The notes under the pieces were generated by a model. That model saw nothing but the letters and a program-made list of their open reading frames with translations. It did not search any database and was not told where the DNA came from. Positions 1 to 8,562 of a stretch of 64,000 bases of DNA are shown piece by piece (the stretch's first letter is position 1; each line of letters opens with the position of its first letter). The DNA lies in assembly GCF_001956315.1 (NCBI RefSeq), contig NZ_KV887141.1, positions 1-64,000 of the forward strand, read 5' to 3'. The translations under genes were made by a program, and so were the position numbers. This DNA comes from Sphingomonas montana (GTDB lineage Bacteria; Pseudomonadota; Alphaproteobacteria; Sphingomonadales; Sphingomonadaceae).

Positions 1-260
1 GTCGGGGCCGGCGCGGGCGTATCGACGACGGGCGCGGCGACCGGTGCGGGGGTCGGGGTCGGTGCGGCGGCGACGGGTTCAGCCTTGGGTGCCGCGGCCG
101 AGCGGACCGGCGATGGCCGCGCCTGCAGGCCCAGCCGGTGCGCCTTGCCAATCACGGCGTTGCGGCTGACGCCGCCCAGTTCCTCGGCAATCTGGCTGGC
201 GGTATTGCCGGCTTCCCACAGCTTTCGGAGCTGCTCGATGCGCTCGTCGGTCCAGCCCAT
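1..260 (-). CDS. gcrA: GcrA cell cycle regulator, N-terminal part (runs off the left edge)
   Basis: The first residues read MGWTDERIEQLRKLWEAG, followed by a helix-turn-helix (SRNAVIGKAHRLGL) within about 45 residues; this is the hallmark N-terminus of GcrA. In alphaproteobacteria GcrA binds sigma70-RNA polymerase and CcrM-methylated GANTC promoters to drive S-phase genes. After residue 50 comes an Ala/Pro-rich linker that is still open at the window edge, so the C-terminal sigma-binding domain is not visible. The ATG at 258-260 is the natural start because the HTH begins at once. It diverges from the ABC permease with only 50 bp between the starts, and I see no GANTC site in that gap. Family assignment is firm; only the 3' extent is unknown. 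Confidence 0.93.
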   Translation of the reverse strand, partial: MGWTDERIEQLRKLWEAGNTASQIAEELGGVSRNAVIGKAHRLGLQARPSPVRSAAAPKAEPVAAAPTPTPAPVAAPVVDTPAPAP

Positions 261-310
261 GGTCTTTACGCTCCTTGCGGGGGGCCGGGTCCGGCGCTAG
301 GCCGTAGCCC

Positions 311-1147
311 ATGACACCGACGACCGAACAGCCGCCCAAGATGACTTTGTCCCCACCGGGCGTGCCCGTGATCCCGTTCGTCAACTGGGGGGGAATGACA
401 GCCCTCTATGTGAAGGAGGTGCGCCGTTTCTTCAAGGTGCAACTGCAGACCATCTGGGCACCGGCGATCACGACGCTGCTGTTCCTGGTGATCTTCACGG
501 TCGCGCTGGGCGGGGGGGAGCGCACCGTGCTGGGCCGTCCGTTCGCGACGTTCGTGGCGCCGGGCCTGATCGTGATGGGCATGATGCAGAATGCGTTTGC
601 CAATGCCAGCTTCTCGCTGCTGGTCGGCAAGATGCAGGGGACGATCGTCGATTATCTGATGCCGCCGCTGTCGACGGGCGAACTGGTCGCCGGACTAGTG
701 GGGGCCGCGGTGACGCGCGCTGTGTTCGTCGGGTTCGCGGTGTGGCTGGCGATGGCGTTCTGGCCGGGGGTGCAGATCGTGCCGCATCATCCGCTGGCGG
801 TGATCTGGTTCGGGCTGCTTGGCGCGTCGATGCTGGGGTTCCTCGGGCTGCTGACGTCGATCTGGGCGGACAAGTTCGATCATGCCGCGGCGGTGACCAA
901 TTTCGTGGTGGCGCCGCTGTCGCTGCTGTCGGGGACATTCTATTCGATCGAGAGCCTGCACGGCGTGTTCCAGACGCTGAGCCATCTGAACCCGTTCTTC
1001 TATGTCATCTCCGGCTTCCGCTACGGCTTCATCGGGACGACCGATTCGCCGGTGCTGCTCGGCGGACTCGTGCTGCTGGGCGTGAACGTGGCGCTGGGCG
1101 CGCTGTGCTACACGCTGATCCGCAAGGGATGGCGGCTGAAGAGCTGA
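311..1147 (+). CDS. ABC-2 type transporter permease
   Basis: A 278-residue integral membrane protein of the ABC-2 permease family (the type that exports drugs, lipids or polysaccharides). The N-terminal part carries the typical ALYVKEVRRF amphipathic segment, followed by about six hydrophobic segments. A conserved region reading SGTFYSIESLH and LNPFFYVISGFRYG lies near residues 210-245 and is diagnostic of the family. No ATP-binding subunit is adjacent in this window, so the partner ATPase must be encoded beyond the left edge or elsewhere. The first ATG at 311 is used; ATGs at 350 and 396 are possible alternatives, since the first 13-28 residues look unstructured. The substrate cannot be inferred. 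The end overlaps the earliest possible start of the next gene. Confidence 0.88.
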   Translation: MTPTTEQPPKMTLSPPGVPVIPFVNWGGMTALYVKEVRRFFKVQLQTIWAPAITTLLFLVIFTVALGGGERTVLGRPFATFVAPGLIVMGMMQNAFANASFSLLVGKMQGTIVDYLMPPLSTGELVAGLVGAAVTRAVFVGFAVWLAMAFWPGVQIVPHHPLAVIWFGLLGASMLGFLGLLTSIWADKFDHAAAVTNFVVAPLSLLSGTFYSIESLHGVFQTLSHLNPFFYVISGFRYGFIGTTDSPVLLGGLVLLGVNVALGALCYTLIRKGWRLKS

Positions 1148-1191
1148 ACAAGGCGACGTTCGCCGCCTTTCGCGAACTACAGGCGGATATC

Positions 1192-1794
1192 ATGCCCGCC
1201 CTTTCGCAAATCGCGCGTCCGGACCTGATCGTGCCTGACACCGGCCCGCTGTTCCATCTGGCTTGGGCGGATGCGCTCCATCTTCTTCACCAGATCGGCG
1301 GGCGGGTCGTGGTGGCCGATATGGTGGCGCTGGAAGCCACTCAGGATCTGTCGAAACCGGGTGCCCGCGCGATCACTGCGTGGATCGATGTCGGTCAGCA
1401 GCGGGGTTCCAATGCGCCCGTCCTCGTCGCGCCGACGGGGATCGGCGAACTGTTCCTGAAGGCCCGCAAGTCCGATCCCGACATCAGGCCGAGAAACGCC
1501 GGCGAATTGGCGATCCTCGAATGGCTCGGCAGCTACGTCGCTCATAGCGAGCACGCCGGCCAAAGCGTCCTGATCGTTTACGAGAACGGCAAGATCCCGC
1601 GCTTCGTCCGGGAAACCGGCCTAGATCTGGACACCGATGTGCTGACCACCCGCGCCTTCCTCGAACTGGCGGAACGGCGGGGTATCGTCTCGAGCGCCGA
1701 AGACTATTGGCAGCGCATGGTCGCGAGTGCGCTCACGGCAAACCCCGATATTGCCATCATGATGCAGCGACGGCCGGGCGGAAGTGACAGCTAA
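1192..1794 (+). CDS. PIN-domain-like protein (possible ribonuclease)
   Basis: A protein of about 200 residues that looks like a PIN nuclease fold. A first acidic residue lies in LIVPDTGPLFHLA, an acidic residue in MVALEAT follows after the expected helix and strand, then GELAILEWL, and a final strand-helix region reads VLIVYENGKIPRFVRE. The order resembles the DUF3368-type PIN proteins. PIN domains are usually Mg-dependent RNases, often toxins, but no recognisable antitoxin flanks this gene, so function is open. I chose ATG 1192 because AGGCGG lies just upstream. An in-frame ATG at 1129 would add 21 residues and overlap the permease end. Not obviously degenerate. Confidence 0.66.
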   Translation: MPALSQIARPDLIVPDTGPLFHLAWADALHLLHQIGGRVVVADMVALEATQDLSKPGARAITAWIDVGQQRGSNAPVLVAPTGIGELFLKARKSDPDIRPRNAGELAILEWLGSYVAHSEHAGQSVLIVYENGKIPRFVRETGLDLDTDVLTTRAFLELAERRGIVSSAEDYWQRMVASALTANPDIAIMMQRRPGGSDS

Positions 1795-1844
1795 CGCCCA
1801 ACTGCGGGCATTGGCGGCTCCGCGCCGTCGGACTATGATCGCCC

Positions 1845-2207
1845 ATGCACCCGTTCCCGCCAGCATCGACGATGAACGCGTTTCACGAAGATGCCGTTTC
1901 TCAGGTGTGGCTTGATCCCTACGGCGTTAGGTTCATTTTCGAGAGCGGGAAGCAGATATACGCGGAATCCAGCGTGCTGCACATCGAGCCAAATGGAACT
2001 GAGTGGCCATTCGAGTGTGCTGCTCAAGCCGGAGCGCCGGTCGTCTTTCATCGCCTGCTATATAAGCGGATCGTTATCGTTGGGCGCGAAGAACTTAGCC
2101 TAACCTTTCGGATGGAAGACGGCTCAACCTTAGTGATCGTGTCCGAGCTTGGCCCATATGAGAGCGGCCACATCATCATGTGCAAAGGTGATTTCACCGT
2201 CTTCTGA
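1845..2207 (+). CDS. Small conserved hypothetical protein, resembles DUF6188
   Basis: A 120-residue soluble protein rich in beta-strand-like stretches (VSQVWLDPYGVRFIFESG, KRIVIVGREELSLTFRMEDG). The pattern of an opening strand followed by an F/L-F-E turn and a closing LxxxxxDGS strand recalls DUF6188, a small family seen in variable contexts; this is a resemblance by eye only. Codon use is clearly AT-richer than in neighbouring genes (gttagg, ataagcgg, atatacgcg), which suggests acquisition from outside. A second start at 1872 (MNAFHEDAV) is plausible because the first nine residues are low complexity. It follows the PIN-like gene after 50 bp and is followed by a strong terminator, so the two may form one accessory unit. 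No function is claimed. Confidence 0.6.
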   Translation: MHPFPPASTMNAFHEDAVSQVWLDPYGVRFIFESGKQIYAESSVLHIEPNGTEWPFECAAQAGAPVVFHRLLYKRIVIVGREELSLTFRMEDGSTLVIVSELGPYESGHIIMCKGDFTVF

Positions 2208-2303
2208 ACGGCAGCTAACTACCTTTCCCGGACATTGGTTACGAAAGCACGCCCGCTCGAACCCGCTTCCACCTACGCCGGCACGACGCTATAGCGATTC
2301 GCA

Positions 2304-2330
2304 GGCGGCCGCGTCATCGGCCGCCTTTTT
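2304..2330 (+). terminator. Rho-independent terminator before argD
   Basis: A perfect 7-bp GC stem (GGCGGCC at 2304-2310 with GGCCGCC at 2319-2325), an 8-nt loop and five T residues. It lies about 100 bp after the orphan gene ending at 2207 and only 42 bp before the argD start. It may therefore end that transcript or act as an attenuator in the argD leader. Confidence 0.75.
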
Positions 2331-2372
2331 GCGTTTCCGGAGCCGTTTCCAGTACCGACAGGAGTTGCCGTC

Positions 2373-3563
2373 ATGCCGATCACCCCGCTGATGCCCGTTT
2401 ACCCGCGGTGCGGCGTGCGACCGGTGCGCGGCGAAGGCTGCTACCTGATCGGCGAGGACGGCCAGCGCTATCTCGATTTCGCCAGCGGCATCGCCGTCAA
2501 CCTGCTCGGGCATGGCCACCCGCATCTGACCGCCAAGCTGCAGGAGCAGGTCGCGACGCTGATGCACGTGTCCAACCTGTACGGCAGCCCGCAGGGCGAG
2601 CAACTGGCGCAGCGGCTGATCGACGTGACGTTCGCGGACACGGTGTTCTTCACCAATTCCGGCGCCGAGGCGGTGGAGTGCGCAATCAAGACCGCGCGGC
2701 GGTATCACTTCGTCAACGGCAACCCGGAGCGCACGACGCTCATCACGTTCAAGAACGCGTTCCATGGGCGGACGCTGGGGACGATTTCGGCCACCGACCA
2801 GGACAAGATGCGCGGCGGGTTCGAGCCGCTGCTGCCGGGCTTCGCCTATGCGCCGTTCGACGATCTGGCGGCAGCCGAGGCGCTGGTGGACGACACGACC
2901 GCGGGTTTCCTGGTCGAGCCGATTCAGGGCGAGGGCGGTATCCGCCCGGCGTCGCGCGCCTTCCTGCACGGCCTGCGCCGGATCTGCGACGAGCGCGGGC
3001 TGATGCTGGTGCTGGACGAGGTGCAGTGCGGCGTCGCGCGGACGGGCGCGATGTACGCGCACGAGCTGTACGACGTGAAGCCGGACATCGTGGCGACCGC
3101 CAAGGGCATCGGTGGCGGCTTCCCGCTCGGCGCTTGCCTGGCAACCGAAGAGGCCGCCAGGGGCATGGTCGCGGGCACGCACGGATCGACCTATGGCGGC
3201 AATCCGCTGGCGATGGCGGCGGGCAATGCGGTGCTGGACGTGATCCTGGAACCCGGTTTCCTGGAACAGGTGCAGGCCAGCGGCGACCGGTTGCGGCAGG
3301 CGCTGGAGCAGATGATTCCCAACCATGACGCGCTGTTCGACAGCGTGCGCGGTACGGGGCTGATGCTGGGCCTGAAGATGAAGACCGACAGCCGGCGGTT
3401 CGTGGCGTATCTGCGCGACCACCATAATGTGCTGACCGTGGCGGCGGGCGAGAATGTGGTCCGCGTGCTGCCGCCGCTCATCATCGACCAGAGCCATATC
3501 GACGCGTTCGTCACGAGCGTATCGGAGGCGGCGCGGCTGTACGTGCCGCCCGCCGACGAATGA
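2373..3563 (+). CDS. argD: Acetylornithine aminotransferase
   Basis: A class III PLP aminotransferase of 396 residues, the usual size for ArgD. It converts N-acetylglutamate semialdehyde to N-acetylornithine with glutamate, and may also serve in lysine synthesis. Visible hallmarks are [18 protein letters not shown] at the N-terminus, [14 protein letters not shown] for phosphate binding, [14 protein letters not shown] with the PLP-pyridine aspartate, and [14 protein letters not shown] containing the Schiff-base lysine. The start follows a clear ACAGGAG. argF follows after 108 bp, as in other sphingomonads, so an argDF(-hslO) unit is likely. argC lies far away at 54.3 kb. No in-frame damage is seen. 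Confidence 0.96.
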   Translation: MPITPLMPVYPRCGVRPVRGEGCYLIGEDGQRYLDFASGIAVNLLGHGHPHLTAKLQEQVATLMHVSNLYGSPQGEQLAQRLIDVTFADTVFFTNSGAEAVECAIKTARRYHFVNGNPERTTLITFKNAFHGRTLGTISATDQDKMRGGFEPLLPGFAYAPFDDLAAAEALVDDTTAGFLVEPIQGEGGIRPASRAFLHGLRRICDERGLMLVLDEVQCGVARTGAMYAHELYDVKPDIVATAKGIGGGFPLGACLATEEAARGMVAGTHGSTYGGNPLAMAAGNAVLDVILEPGFLEQVQASGDRLRQALEQMIPNHDALFDSVRGTGLMLGLKMKTDSRRFVAYLRDHHNVLTVAAGENVVRVLPPLIIDQSHIDAFVTSVSEAARLYVPPADE

Positions 3564-3575
3564 TCGGTGGCTGAT

Positions 3576-3653
3576 CCGTTCGGTTCGGGCGTGCCCCGAA
3601 CCGTTCCCATCCGGAACCCGCCACCCGTTTTCGACAGGATCGAACCGAACGGG
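3576..3653. repeat. Dispersed palindromic repeat, family A (copy 1)
   Basis: Arms CCGTTCGGTTCG (3576-3587) and CGAACCGAACGG (3641-3652) are exact reverse complements. Inside the right arm is the core TTCGACAGGATCGAACC. The same arm-and-core structure recurs at 37961, 58104, 62835 and 62951. The element fills the argD-argF gap. Confidence 0.8.
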
Positions 3654-3671
3654 CGCTGCGTGGAGTGACAT

Positions 3672-4601
3672 ATGACCGACCGTAACTTCATCGACCTGGC
3701 CGATGCCGGCGCGCACGGAGTCGCCGCGATGCTGGGCGATGCGCTGGACCGCAAGACGGCGCGCGCCGGCTGGTCGAAGGGACGGGTGGATGCGGACGCG
3801 CCGCTCGCCGGCTTTACGCTGGCGATGATATTCGAGAAGAATTCGACGCGGACGCGGGTGTCGTTCGACATGGCGATGCGTCAGCTGGGCGGCACGACGA
3901 TCGTGATGGACGCCGGCACGATGCAGCTGGGCCGCGGGGAAAGCGTGGCCGATACCGCACGGGTGCTGAGCCGCTATGTCGACGCGATCATGATCCGCAC
4001 CGACGATCATGAAAAGCTGCGCGAAATGGCGAAGCATGCGACTGTGCCGGTCATCAACGGGCTGACCGATTTCAGCCATCCGTGCCAGATCATGGCCGAC
4101 ATGCTGACCGTGCTTGACCGGACCGGGCGGCTGGCGGGGACGGTCTGGGCATGGTTGGGCGACGGCAACAACGTGCTCCATTCGATCGTGGAGGCGGGCA
4201 GCCTCATGAAGTTCGAGGTCCGGGCCGCCTGTCCCGAGGGGTATGATCCGTCGCCCGTCGTCGTCGCGGACGCCTGGGCGCGGGGCAGCCGGTTCGCGGT
4301 GACCCGCGACGCTCGCGAGGCCGTGGCCGGTGCGGACGTGATCGTCACCGACACCTGGATTTCGATGGGCCAGGAACATGCCGACGAGAAGCTGGCGGCG
4401 ATGATGCCGTATCAGGTCACGCAGGACCTGATGGCCGCGGCGGCGAAGGATGCGGTGTTCCTGCACTGCCTGCCCGCGCATCGCGGGGAAGAAGTTGTCG
4501 ACGCGGTGATCGACGGGCCGCAATCGGCGATTTGGGACGAGGCGGAGAACCGGCTGCATGCGCAGAAGTCGGTCCTGCTGTGGTGTTTCGGGCGCCTCTG
4601 A
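3672..4601 (+). CDS. argF: Ornithine carbamoyltransferase
   Basis: A 309-residue transcarbamylase that makes citrulline from ornithine and carbamoyl phosphate. The carbamoyl-phosphate loop reads [12 protein letters not shown] near residue 58. The ornithine-side motifs are also present: [30 protein letters not shown] and the catalytic [13 protein letters not shown]. The length is normal. The start ATG follows GGAGTGACAT. It is downstream of argD and upstream of hslO on the same strand; the 255-bp space before hslO holds a repeat, so coupling with hslO is uncertain. The pairing with argD supports biosynthetic argF rather than a catabolic arcB. Confidence 0.96.
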   Translation: MTDRNFIDLADAGAHGVAAMLGDALDRKTARAGWSKGRVDADAPLAGFTLAMIFEKNSTRTRVSFDMAMRQLGGTTIVMDAGTMQLGRGESVADTARVLSRYVDAIMIRTDDHEKLREMAKHATVPVINGLTDFSHPCQIMADMLTVLDRTGRLAGTVWAWLGDGNNVLHSIVEAGSLMKFEVRAACPEGYDPSPVVVADAWARGSRFAVTRDAREAVAGADVIVTDTWISMGQEHADEKLAAMMPYQVTQDLMAAAAKDAVFLHCLPAHRGEEVVDAVIDGPQSAIWDEAENRLHAQKSVLLWCFGRL

Positions 4602-4695
4602 TTCATTCTGAGCCTCTCTATTTCAAAGGGGGTGGCGTGTGGGCAACAGCGTCTTGCCTGCAGCTTTACCGGCTTGAAGCGGTCAGCTTCATTCC

Positions 4696-4720
4696 AGCCC
4701 TCCCCTGAAGGAGAGGGGCT
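4696..4720. repeat. Dispersed palindromic repeat, family B (short copy)
   Basis: AGCCCTCCCC and GAGAGGGGCT form a short hairpin between argF and hslO. The same C-rich/G-rich pair with CCTCTCCC motifs appears at 22241-22284 and twice inside glyS. Confidence 0.65.
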
Positions 4721-4856
4721 ACGGAGGAACCAAGGGCGCTCGGTCTCTTCTGACGGCCTGGGCGTGGGGGTGGACGGGGCTGGACAGAGAGGCGGGGCTT
4801 TAGAAGAACCGCGCGGTTTCCTATCTCGGCGCAAACAGCAGACAGGAACGCATATT

Positions 4857-5810
4857 TTGGCCAGCACCTATGACGGCCCGACGCCGCCGCCGACCGAGCA
4901 TCTCGACGAGGCGCTCGGGTTCATGATCCCCGGGCGGCATGCGCGCGGGCGCGTCGTGCGGCTGGGGCCGGCGCTCGACTCCATCCTGAGCCGCCACGCC
5001 TATCCGCCGGCGATCGAGCGGGTGCTGGCGGAGGCGCTGACGCTGACGGCGCTGCTGGGATCGTTGTTGAAGGATGCCGAGGGGCAGCTGACCGTGCAGG
5101 CGCAGACGGAGGGCGGGGTCATCGACCTGCTGGTCTGCGATTACCGGGCGGGCGTGATGCGCGGCTATGTCCGCCACGACGGCGAACGGCTGGCCGAGAT
5201 GCCGGTCGATCCGTCGCTGTTCGCGCTGTTCGGCCCGGGCTATCTGGCGATCACGTTCGATCAGGTGACGTCGGGCGAACGCTACCAGGGGATCGTGCCG
5301 CTGGAAGGGGCGTCGATCGCGGAGGCGGCGGAACGCTATTTCGCGCAGTCCGAGCAGATACCGAGTCTCGTGCGGCTGGGCATCGTCGGCAATGCGCGCG
5401 ACGGGCATGTCGCGGGCGGGCTGATGATCCAGCATCTGCCCGAAGGGGAGGAAGGCCGCGACCGCATTCACACCCGACTGGACCATCCGGAATGGGACCA
5501 TATCGCCACACTGGCCGCGACGCTGAAGCCGGAGGAACTGTCCGACCCAGCGCTGCCGCTGTCCGACATCATCTGGCGGCTGTTCCACGAGGAAGAGGAG
5601 GTCCGCGTCCTGCCACCCGCGACGCTGACGCGGGGTTGCCGCTGCAACCCAGAACATTTCCGGGAAGTGCTGGCCCGTTTTCCGGAGGACGACCGCATCG
5701 GAATGGCCGACGCGGACGGCGTGATCGAGGTGGCGTGCGAATTCTGTTCCAGCAAGTACGGGATCACGCTGGCAAGCCTGGCGGCGGTCGAGGGCGACAC
5801 CGCGGCGTGA
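4857..5810 (+). CDS. hslO: Redox-regulated chaperone Hsp33
   Basis: A holdase chaperone activated by oxidants through a C-terminal zinc switch. The four zinc cysteines are present as CRC (in TRGCRCNPEHF) and CEFC (in VACEFCSSKYG), giving the CxC...CxxC signature. The N-terminal domain starts with LDEALGFMIPGRHARGR and contains ALTLTALLGSLLKDAEGQLT, as in alphaproteobacterial Hsp33. I place the start at TTG 4857, preceded by AGGAA, giving 317 residues. A longer open frame reaching back to 4632 runs through a repeat and has no family similarity. Located after argF; in the window it is the only stress chaperone. Confidence 0.93.
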   Translation: MASTYDGPTPPPTEHLDEALGFMIPGRHARGRVVRLGPALDSILSRHAYPPAIERVLAEALTLTALLGSLLKDAEGQLTVQAQTEGGVIDLLVCDYRAGVMRGYVRHDGERLAEMPVDPSLFALFGPGYLAITFDQVTSGERYQGIVPLEGASIAEAAERYFAQSEQIPSLVRLGIVGNARDGHVAGGLMIQHLPEGEEGRDRIHTRLDHPEWDHIATLAATLKPEELSDPALPLSDIIWRLFHEEEEVRVLPPATLTRGCRCNPEHFREVLARFPEDDRIGMADADGVIEVACEFCSSKYGITLASLAAVEGDTAA

Positions 5811-6022
5811 TCTACTCGCGCGGTTCGTCGTACAGGCGGCTTGTGACGACGGACATTGCCTCCATGATCCCGGATCGGGTCCGGCATGACGGGTGACGGG
5901 ACTGATCTGGTCTATTTTACGATCGACCGGGTTGCCGTTCACCGCACGTAAAGCGGTGACGTCATAGGTAGTGCGTGTCGTGTCGGGCACGACTCCCTAA
6001 GACGGTCAGATCTGGCCGGCCT

Positions 6023-6054
6023 GGGCCGCCTCCCAACCGGGGCGGCCCTTTCTT
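6023..6054 (+). terminator. Rho-independent terminator upstream of queC
   Basis: GGGCCGCC (6023-6030) pairs perfectly with GGCGGCCC (6041-6048), followed by TTTCTT. Two smaller hairpins lie just before it: CACCGC/GCGGTG near 5940-5956 and GTCGTG/CACGAC at 5977-5993. It ends either the hslO transcript or a short structured RNA. Confidence 0.7.
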
Positions 6055-6103
6055 ATTGCGCCGGCCGGCGCACGGTAATAGCGCGGCGCGCATGGAAAAC
6101 AGC

Positions 6104-6793
6104 ATGACTGAAACAGGCGCGGCCGTGGTGCTGCTGTCCGGCGGACTCGATTCGATGGTGGTGGCCGGCCTGGTCCGTGAACGCGGGCACCGGCTCTTCG
6201 CACTGACGATCGACTATAATCAGCGGCATCGGATCGAGTTGGACGCGGCGGCGCGGGTGGCGGCGGCGCTGGGGGCGGAACGGCATGTCGTGCTGTCGAT
6301 CGACCTGACGCAGTTCGGTGGATCCGCGCTGACCGCCGATATTGCTGTGCCCAAGGATGGCGTGCAACCGGGCATTCCGGTCACCTATGTGCCCGCGCGC
6401 AACACGATCTTCCTGTCGCTGGCGCTCGGCTGGGCGGAGGCGGTGGGGGCACGCGACCTGTTCGTCGGGATCAACGCGCTGGACTATTCGGGCTATCCCG
6501 ATTGCCGGCCGGAATTCGTCGATGCGTTCGAGGCGATGGCCAATGTCGCGACCAAGGCGGGTGTCGAGGGCGACCGGTTCCACGTCCACGCCCCGCTGCT
6601 GGCGCTGGGCAAGGCGGATATCGCGCGCGAGGCCGACCGGCTGGGGCTGGACGCCGGGATGAGCTGGTCCTGTTACGATCCCACGGCGGACGGGCGGCAT
6701 TGCGGGGCGTGCGACAGCTGCCGTCTGCGATCGAAGGGGTTTGCCGACGCCGGCCTGCCCGATCCGACCCGCTACGCCGGATCGCCGGCATGA
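6104..6793 (+). CDS. queC: 7-cyano-7-deazaguanine synthase
   Basis: ATP-dependent ligase that turns 7-carboxy-7-deazaguanine into preQ0, a queuosine precursor. The PP-loop SGGLDSMV sits near residue 15, TIDYNQRH follows, and a C-terminal zinc site is visible in CYDPTADGRHCGACDSCRLR. VPARNTIFLSLALGWAE and GINALDYSGYPDCRPEF are strongly conserved in QueC. ATG 6104 (229 residues) is preferred over ATG 6092 because GGAAAAC lies at the right distance. The stop overlaps the queE start in ATGA, so the two are translationally coupled. queD and queF are not in this window. Confidence 0.95.
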   Translation: MTETGAAVVLLSGGLDSMVVAGLVRERGHRLFALTIDYNQRHRIELDAAARVAAALGAERHVVLSIDLTQFGGSALTADIAVPKDGVQPGIPVTYVPARNTIFLSLALGWAEAVGARDLFVGINALDYSGYPDCRPEFVDAFEAMANVATKAGVEGDRFHVHAPLLALGKADIAREADRLGLDAGMSWSCYDPTADGRHCGACDSCRLRSKGFADAGLPDPTRYAGSPA

Positions 6794-7437
6794 GCGGCTA
6801 TGCCGTCAAGGAGATGTTCCTGACGTTGCAGGGTGAGGGGATGCAGGCGGGCCGTCGTGCGGTATTCCTGCGCTTTGCGGGCTGCAACCTGTGGACGGGC
6901 CGCGAACAGGATCGGCACAAGGCGGAATGCCAGTTCTGCGATACCGATTTCGTCGGCACGGACGGCGACGGCGGGGGCAAGTTTCCGGATGCCGCGACGC
7001 TGGCCGCCGCGGCGCGGAAATTCTGGGATACGTGGATGGAGGATCCGGTCGATCAGGCGTTCGTCGTGATCACCGGCGGCGAGCCGATGTTGCAACTCGA
7101 CGCGCCGCTGATCGACGCGTTGCATGCCCAGCAGTTCCAGATCGCCGTCGAAAGCAACGGCACGCTGCCGGCGGTGCCGGGGATCGACTGGCTGTGCATC
7201 AGTCCGAAGGCCGGGACGACCATCGTCCAGCGGAGCGGGGACGAGCTGAAGCTGGTGTGGCCGCAGCCGGGCACCGATTATGCGGACATGGAGTCATGGG
7301 ACTTCGCGCATCGGCTGATCCAGCCGATGGACGGCCCGTCGCGGCAGGACAACGTCGCGGCCGCGATCAAGTTCGTGATTCTCCACCCGAAATGGCGGTT
7401 GTCGACACAGGTCCACAAGAGTTTGGGACTGCGGTAA
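6790..7437 (+). CDS. queE: 7-carboxy-7-deazaguanine synthase (radical SAM)
   Basis: Radical SAM enzyme that rearranges 6-carboxy-tetrahydropterin to 7-carboxy-7-deazaguanine. The start YAVKEMFLTLQGEGMQAGR is diagnostic. The cluster cysteines are spaced as C-x14-C-x2-C (CNLWTGREQ... CQFCDTDF), the expanded QueE variant of the usual CX3CX2C. VITGGEPMLQ carries the SAM-binding glycines and CISPKAG is typical of the C-terminal half. Size is 215 residues. It overlaps queC by four bases and acts one step before it in the pathway. Confidence 0.95.
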   Translation: MSGYAVKEMFLTLQGEGMQAGRRAVFLRFAGCNLWTGREQDRHKAECQFCDTDFVGTDGDGGGKFPDAATLAAAARKFWDTWMEDPVDQAFVVITGGEPMLQLDAPLIDALHAQQFQIAVESNGTLPAVPGIDWLCISPKAGTTIVQRSGDELKLVWPQPGTDYADMESWDFAHRLIQPMDGPSRQDNVAAAIKFVILHPKWRLSTQVHKSLGLR

Positions 7438-7694
7438 AGGCTGGGGGTTAAGGTCGGAACCGGCCTCAACCTATTGTAATCCCAGATAATTATCATTCGT
7501 CATCGAGTCCGGAATGACGGGTGCATTGGCGGAATTGATCGGAACCGATTCAAGGATCGTCCAGCTTCTTACCGACATTATGCCCGGCGGGGTGAGATTC
7601 CGGCTCTCGCCGGGATGCCGGTTGGGGTGACGGCATGGGGTAGCGGGCGCACGGTTTCGCACTGCTATGCGGGACCGGCAGGTCCCGCCCTGTA

Positions 7695-8438
7695 TCAGAC
7701 GCCGTTCGGGTTGGCAGCGCCTTCGACGAGTGCGACGGGGCGACCGGCGGCGGCCTGGGTCATGTTCCAGGTCACGATGCACTTCTTCACCAGTTCATCC
7801 CGCTTGTTCCAACATTTGGTGTCGAGCGGCGGGGTGGGCAGGCTGGCGAAGGTCGTCCGGCGGATCAGAAACATGCCATCACCCATCGGGACCAGACTGT
7901 TGCGGAATTCGCGCATCCGCAGTTCGGCGGTCTCGTGCAGCTTGCCGCGTTCTCGCCCGATCGCGTCGCGTCCGATGGCCGCCGCGGTTTCGCAGAAACC
8001 GAGCTGGGCATGGAGGGTGGAGAAGCCGTTATAGGTCTTGGTCGTGTACTGATCGAGCGCGACCTGCCAGCCCTTCGGCATCGTGCGTTTGAAATAGCCG
8101 GTGACCGTTTCGTAGGCGCTGTTCAGTTCGCCATCATGCTGCTTCAGCAGGGTATTGTAGTTCTTGACCGCAGCGAGCGGCGGCGCGAACTGGCATTGCA
8201 GCGCGGCCACGTTGAGACCGGCGCGCATGTTCCATAGCAGATGGGCACTATATTCCTTCGGCGTGGCACCGGGCATCGGCAGGCCGAGACCGGGTTCGTC
8301 GCCGCGGACGGGCGTCCCGGTGAAATTGGGCGGTGTCCAGAACAGATAGGATGCCGCAGCCGGGCCGGGCACCATGGCCAGGCCCGAGAGGGCGACGAAA
8401 CCGGCGAATACAGGCCGGCGAACCAAAGGCAAGATCAT
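7695..8438 (-). CDS. Secreted hypothetical protein
   Basis: A 247-residue protein with a clear signal peptide: positively charged start MILPLVRRP, a hydrophobic core, and an AAA-S cleavage region near residue 30. The mature part contains FWTPPNFTG and PGLGLPMPGATPKEYSAHLLW, and several cysteines (in LQCQF, LGFCETA, TKCWNKR and KKCIVTW) that could form disulfides in the periplasm. I do not recognise the family; similar proteins are known to me only as hypothetical sphingomonad proteins. It stands alone, with more than 230 bp upstream and a repeat-like region downstream. Start ATG 8438 fits the signal peptide. Confidence 0.75.
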   Translation of the reverse strand: MILPLVRRPVFAGFVALSGLAMVPGPAAASYLFWTPPNFTGTPVRGDEPGLGLPMPGATPKEYSAHLLWNMRAGLNVAALQCQFAPPLAAVKNYNTLLKQHDGELNSAYETVTGYFKRTMPKGWQVALDQYTTKTYNGFSTLHAQLGFCETAAAIGRDAIGRERGKLHETAELRMREFRNSLVPMGDGMFLIRRTTFASLPTPPLDTKCWNKRDELVKKCIVTWNMTQAAAGRPVALVEGAANPNGV

Positions 8439-8562
8439 GACTGAATCCCAACGCTAACCTGCGTGGATTAAGCACATTTCAGCTGGCCCACAAAGGATTT
8501 TGACGCGGGGTTCGTCGCAAGCGGGACCGGGATGGTCGCCCGGCCGGGCAACGCCGGCGACG

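Noticed and set aside
742-1128. N-terminal extension of the PIN-like protein back to 742
   Set aside because: This part overlaps the ABC permease out of frame and is Arg/Ala-rich noise.
2240-2280. Possible tRNA T-arm (GGGTTCGAGC on the minus strand)
   Set aside because: The flanking bases do not form a five-base T stem, and no acceptor, D or anticodon arms are nearby.
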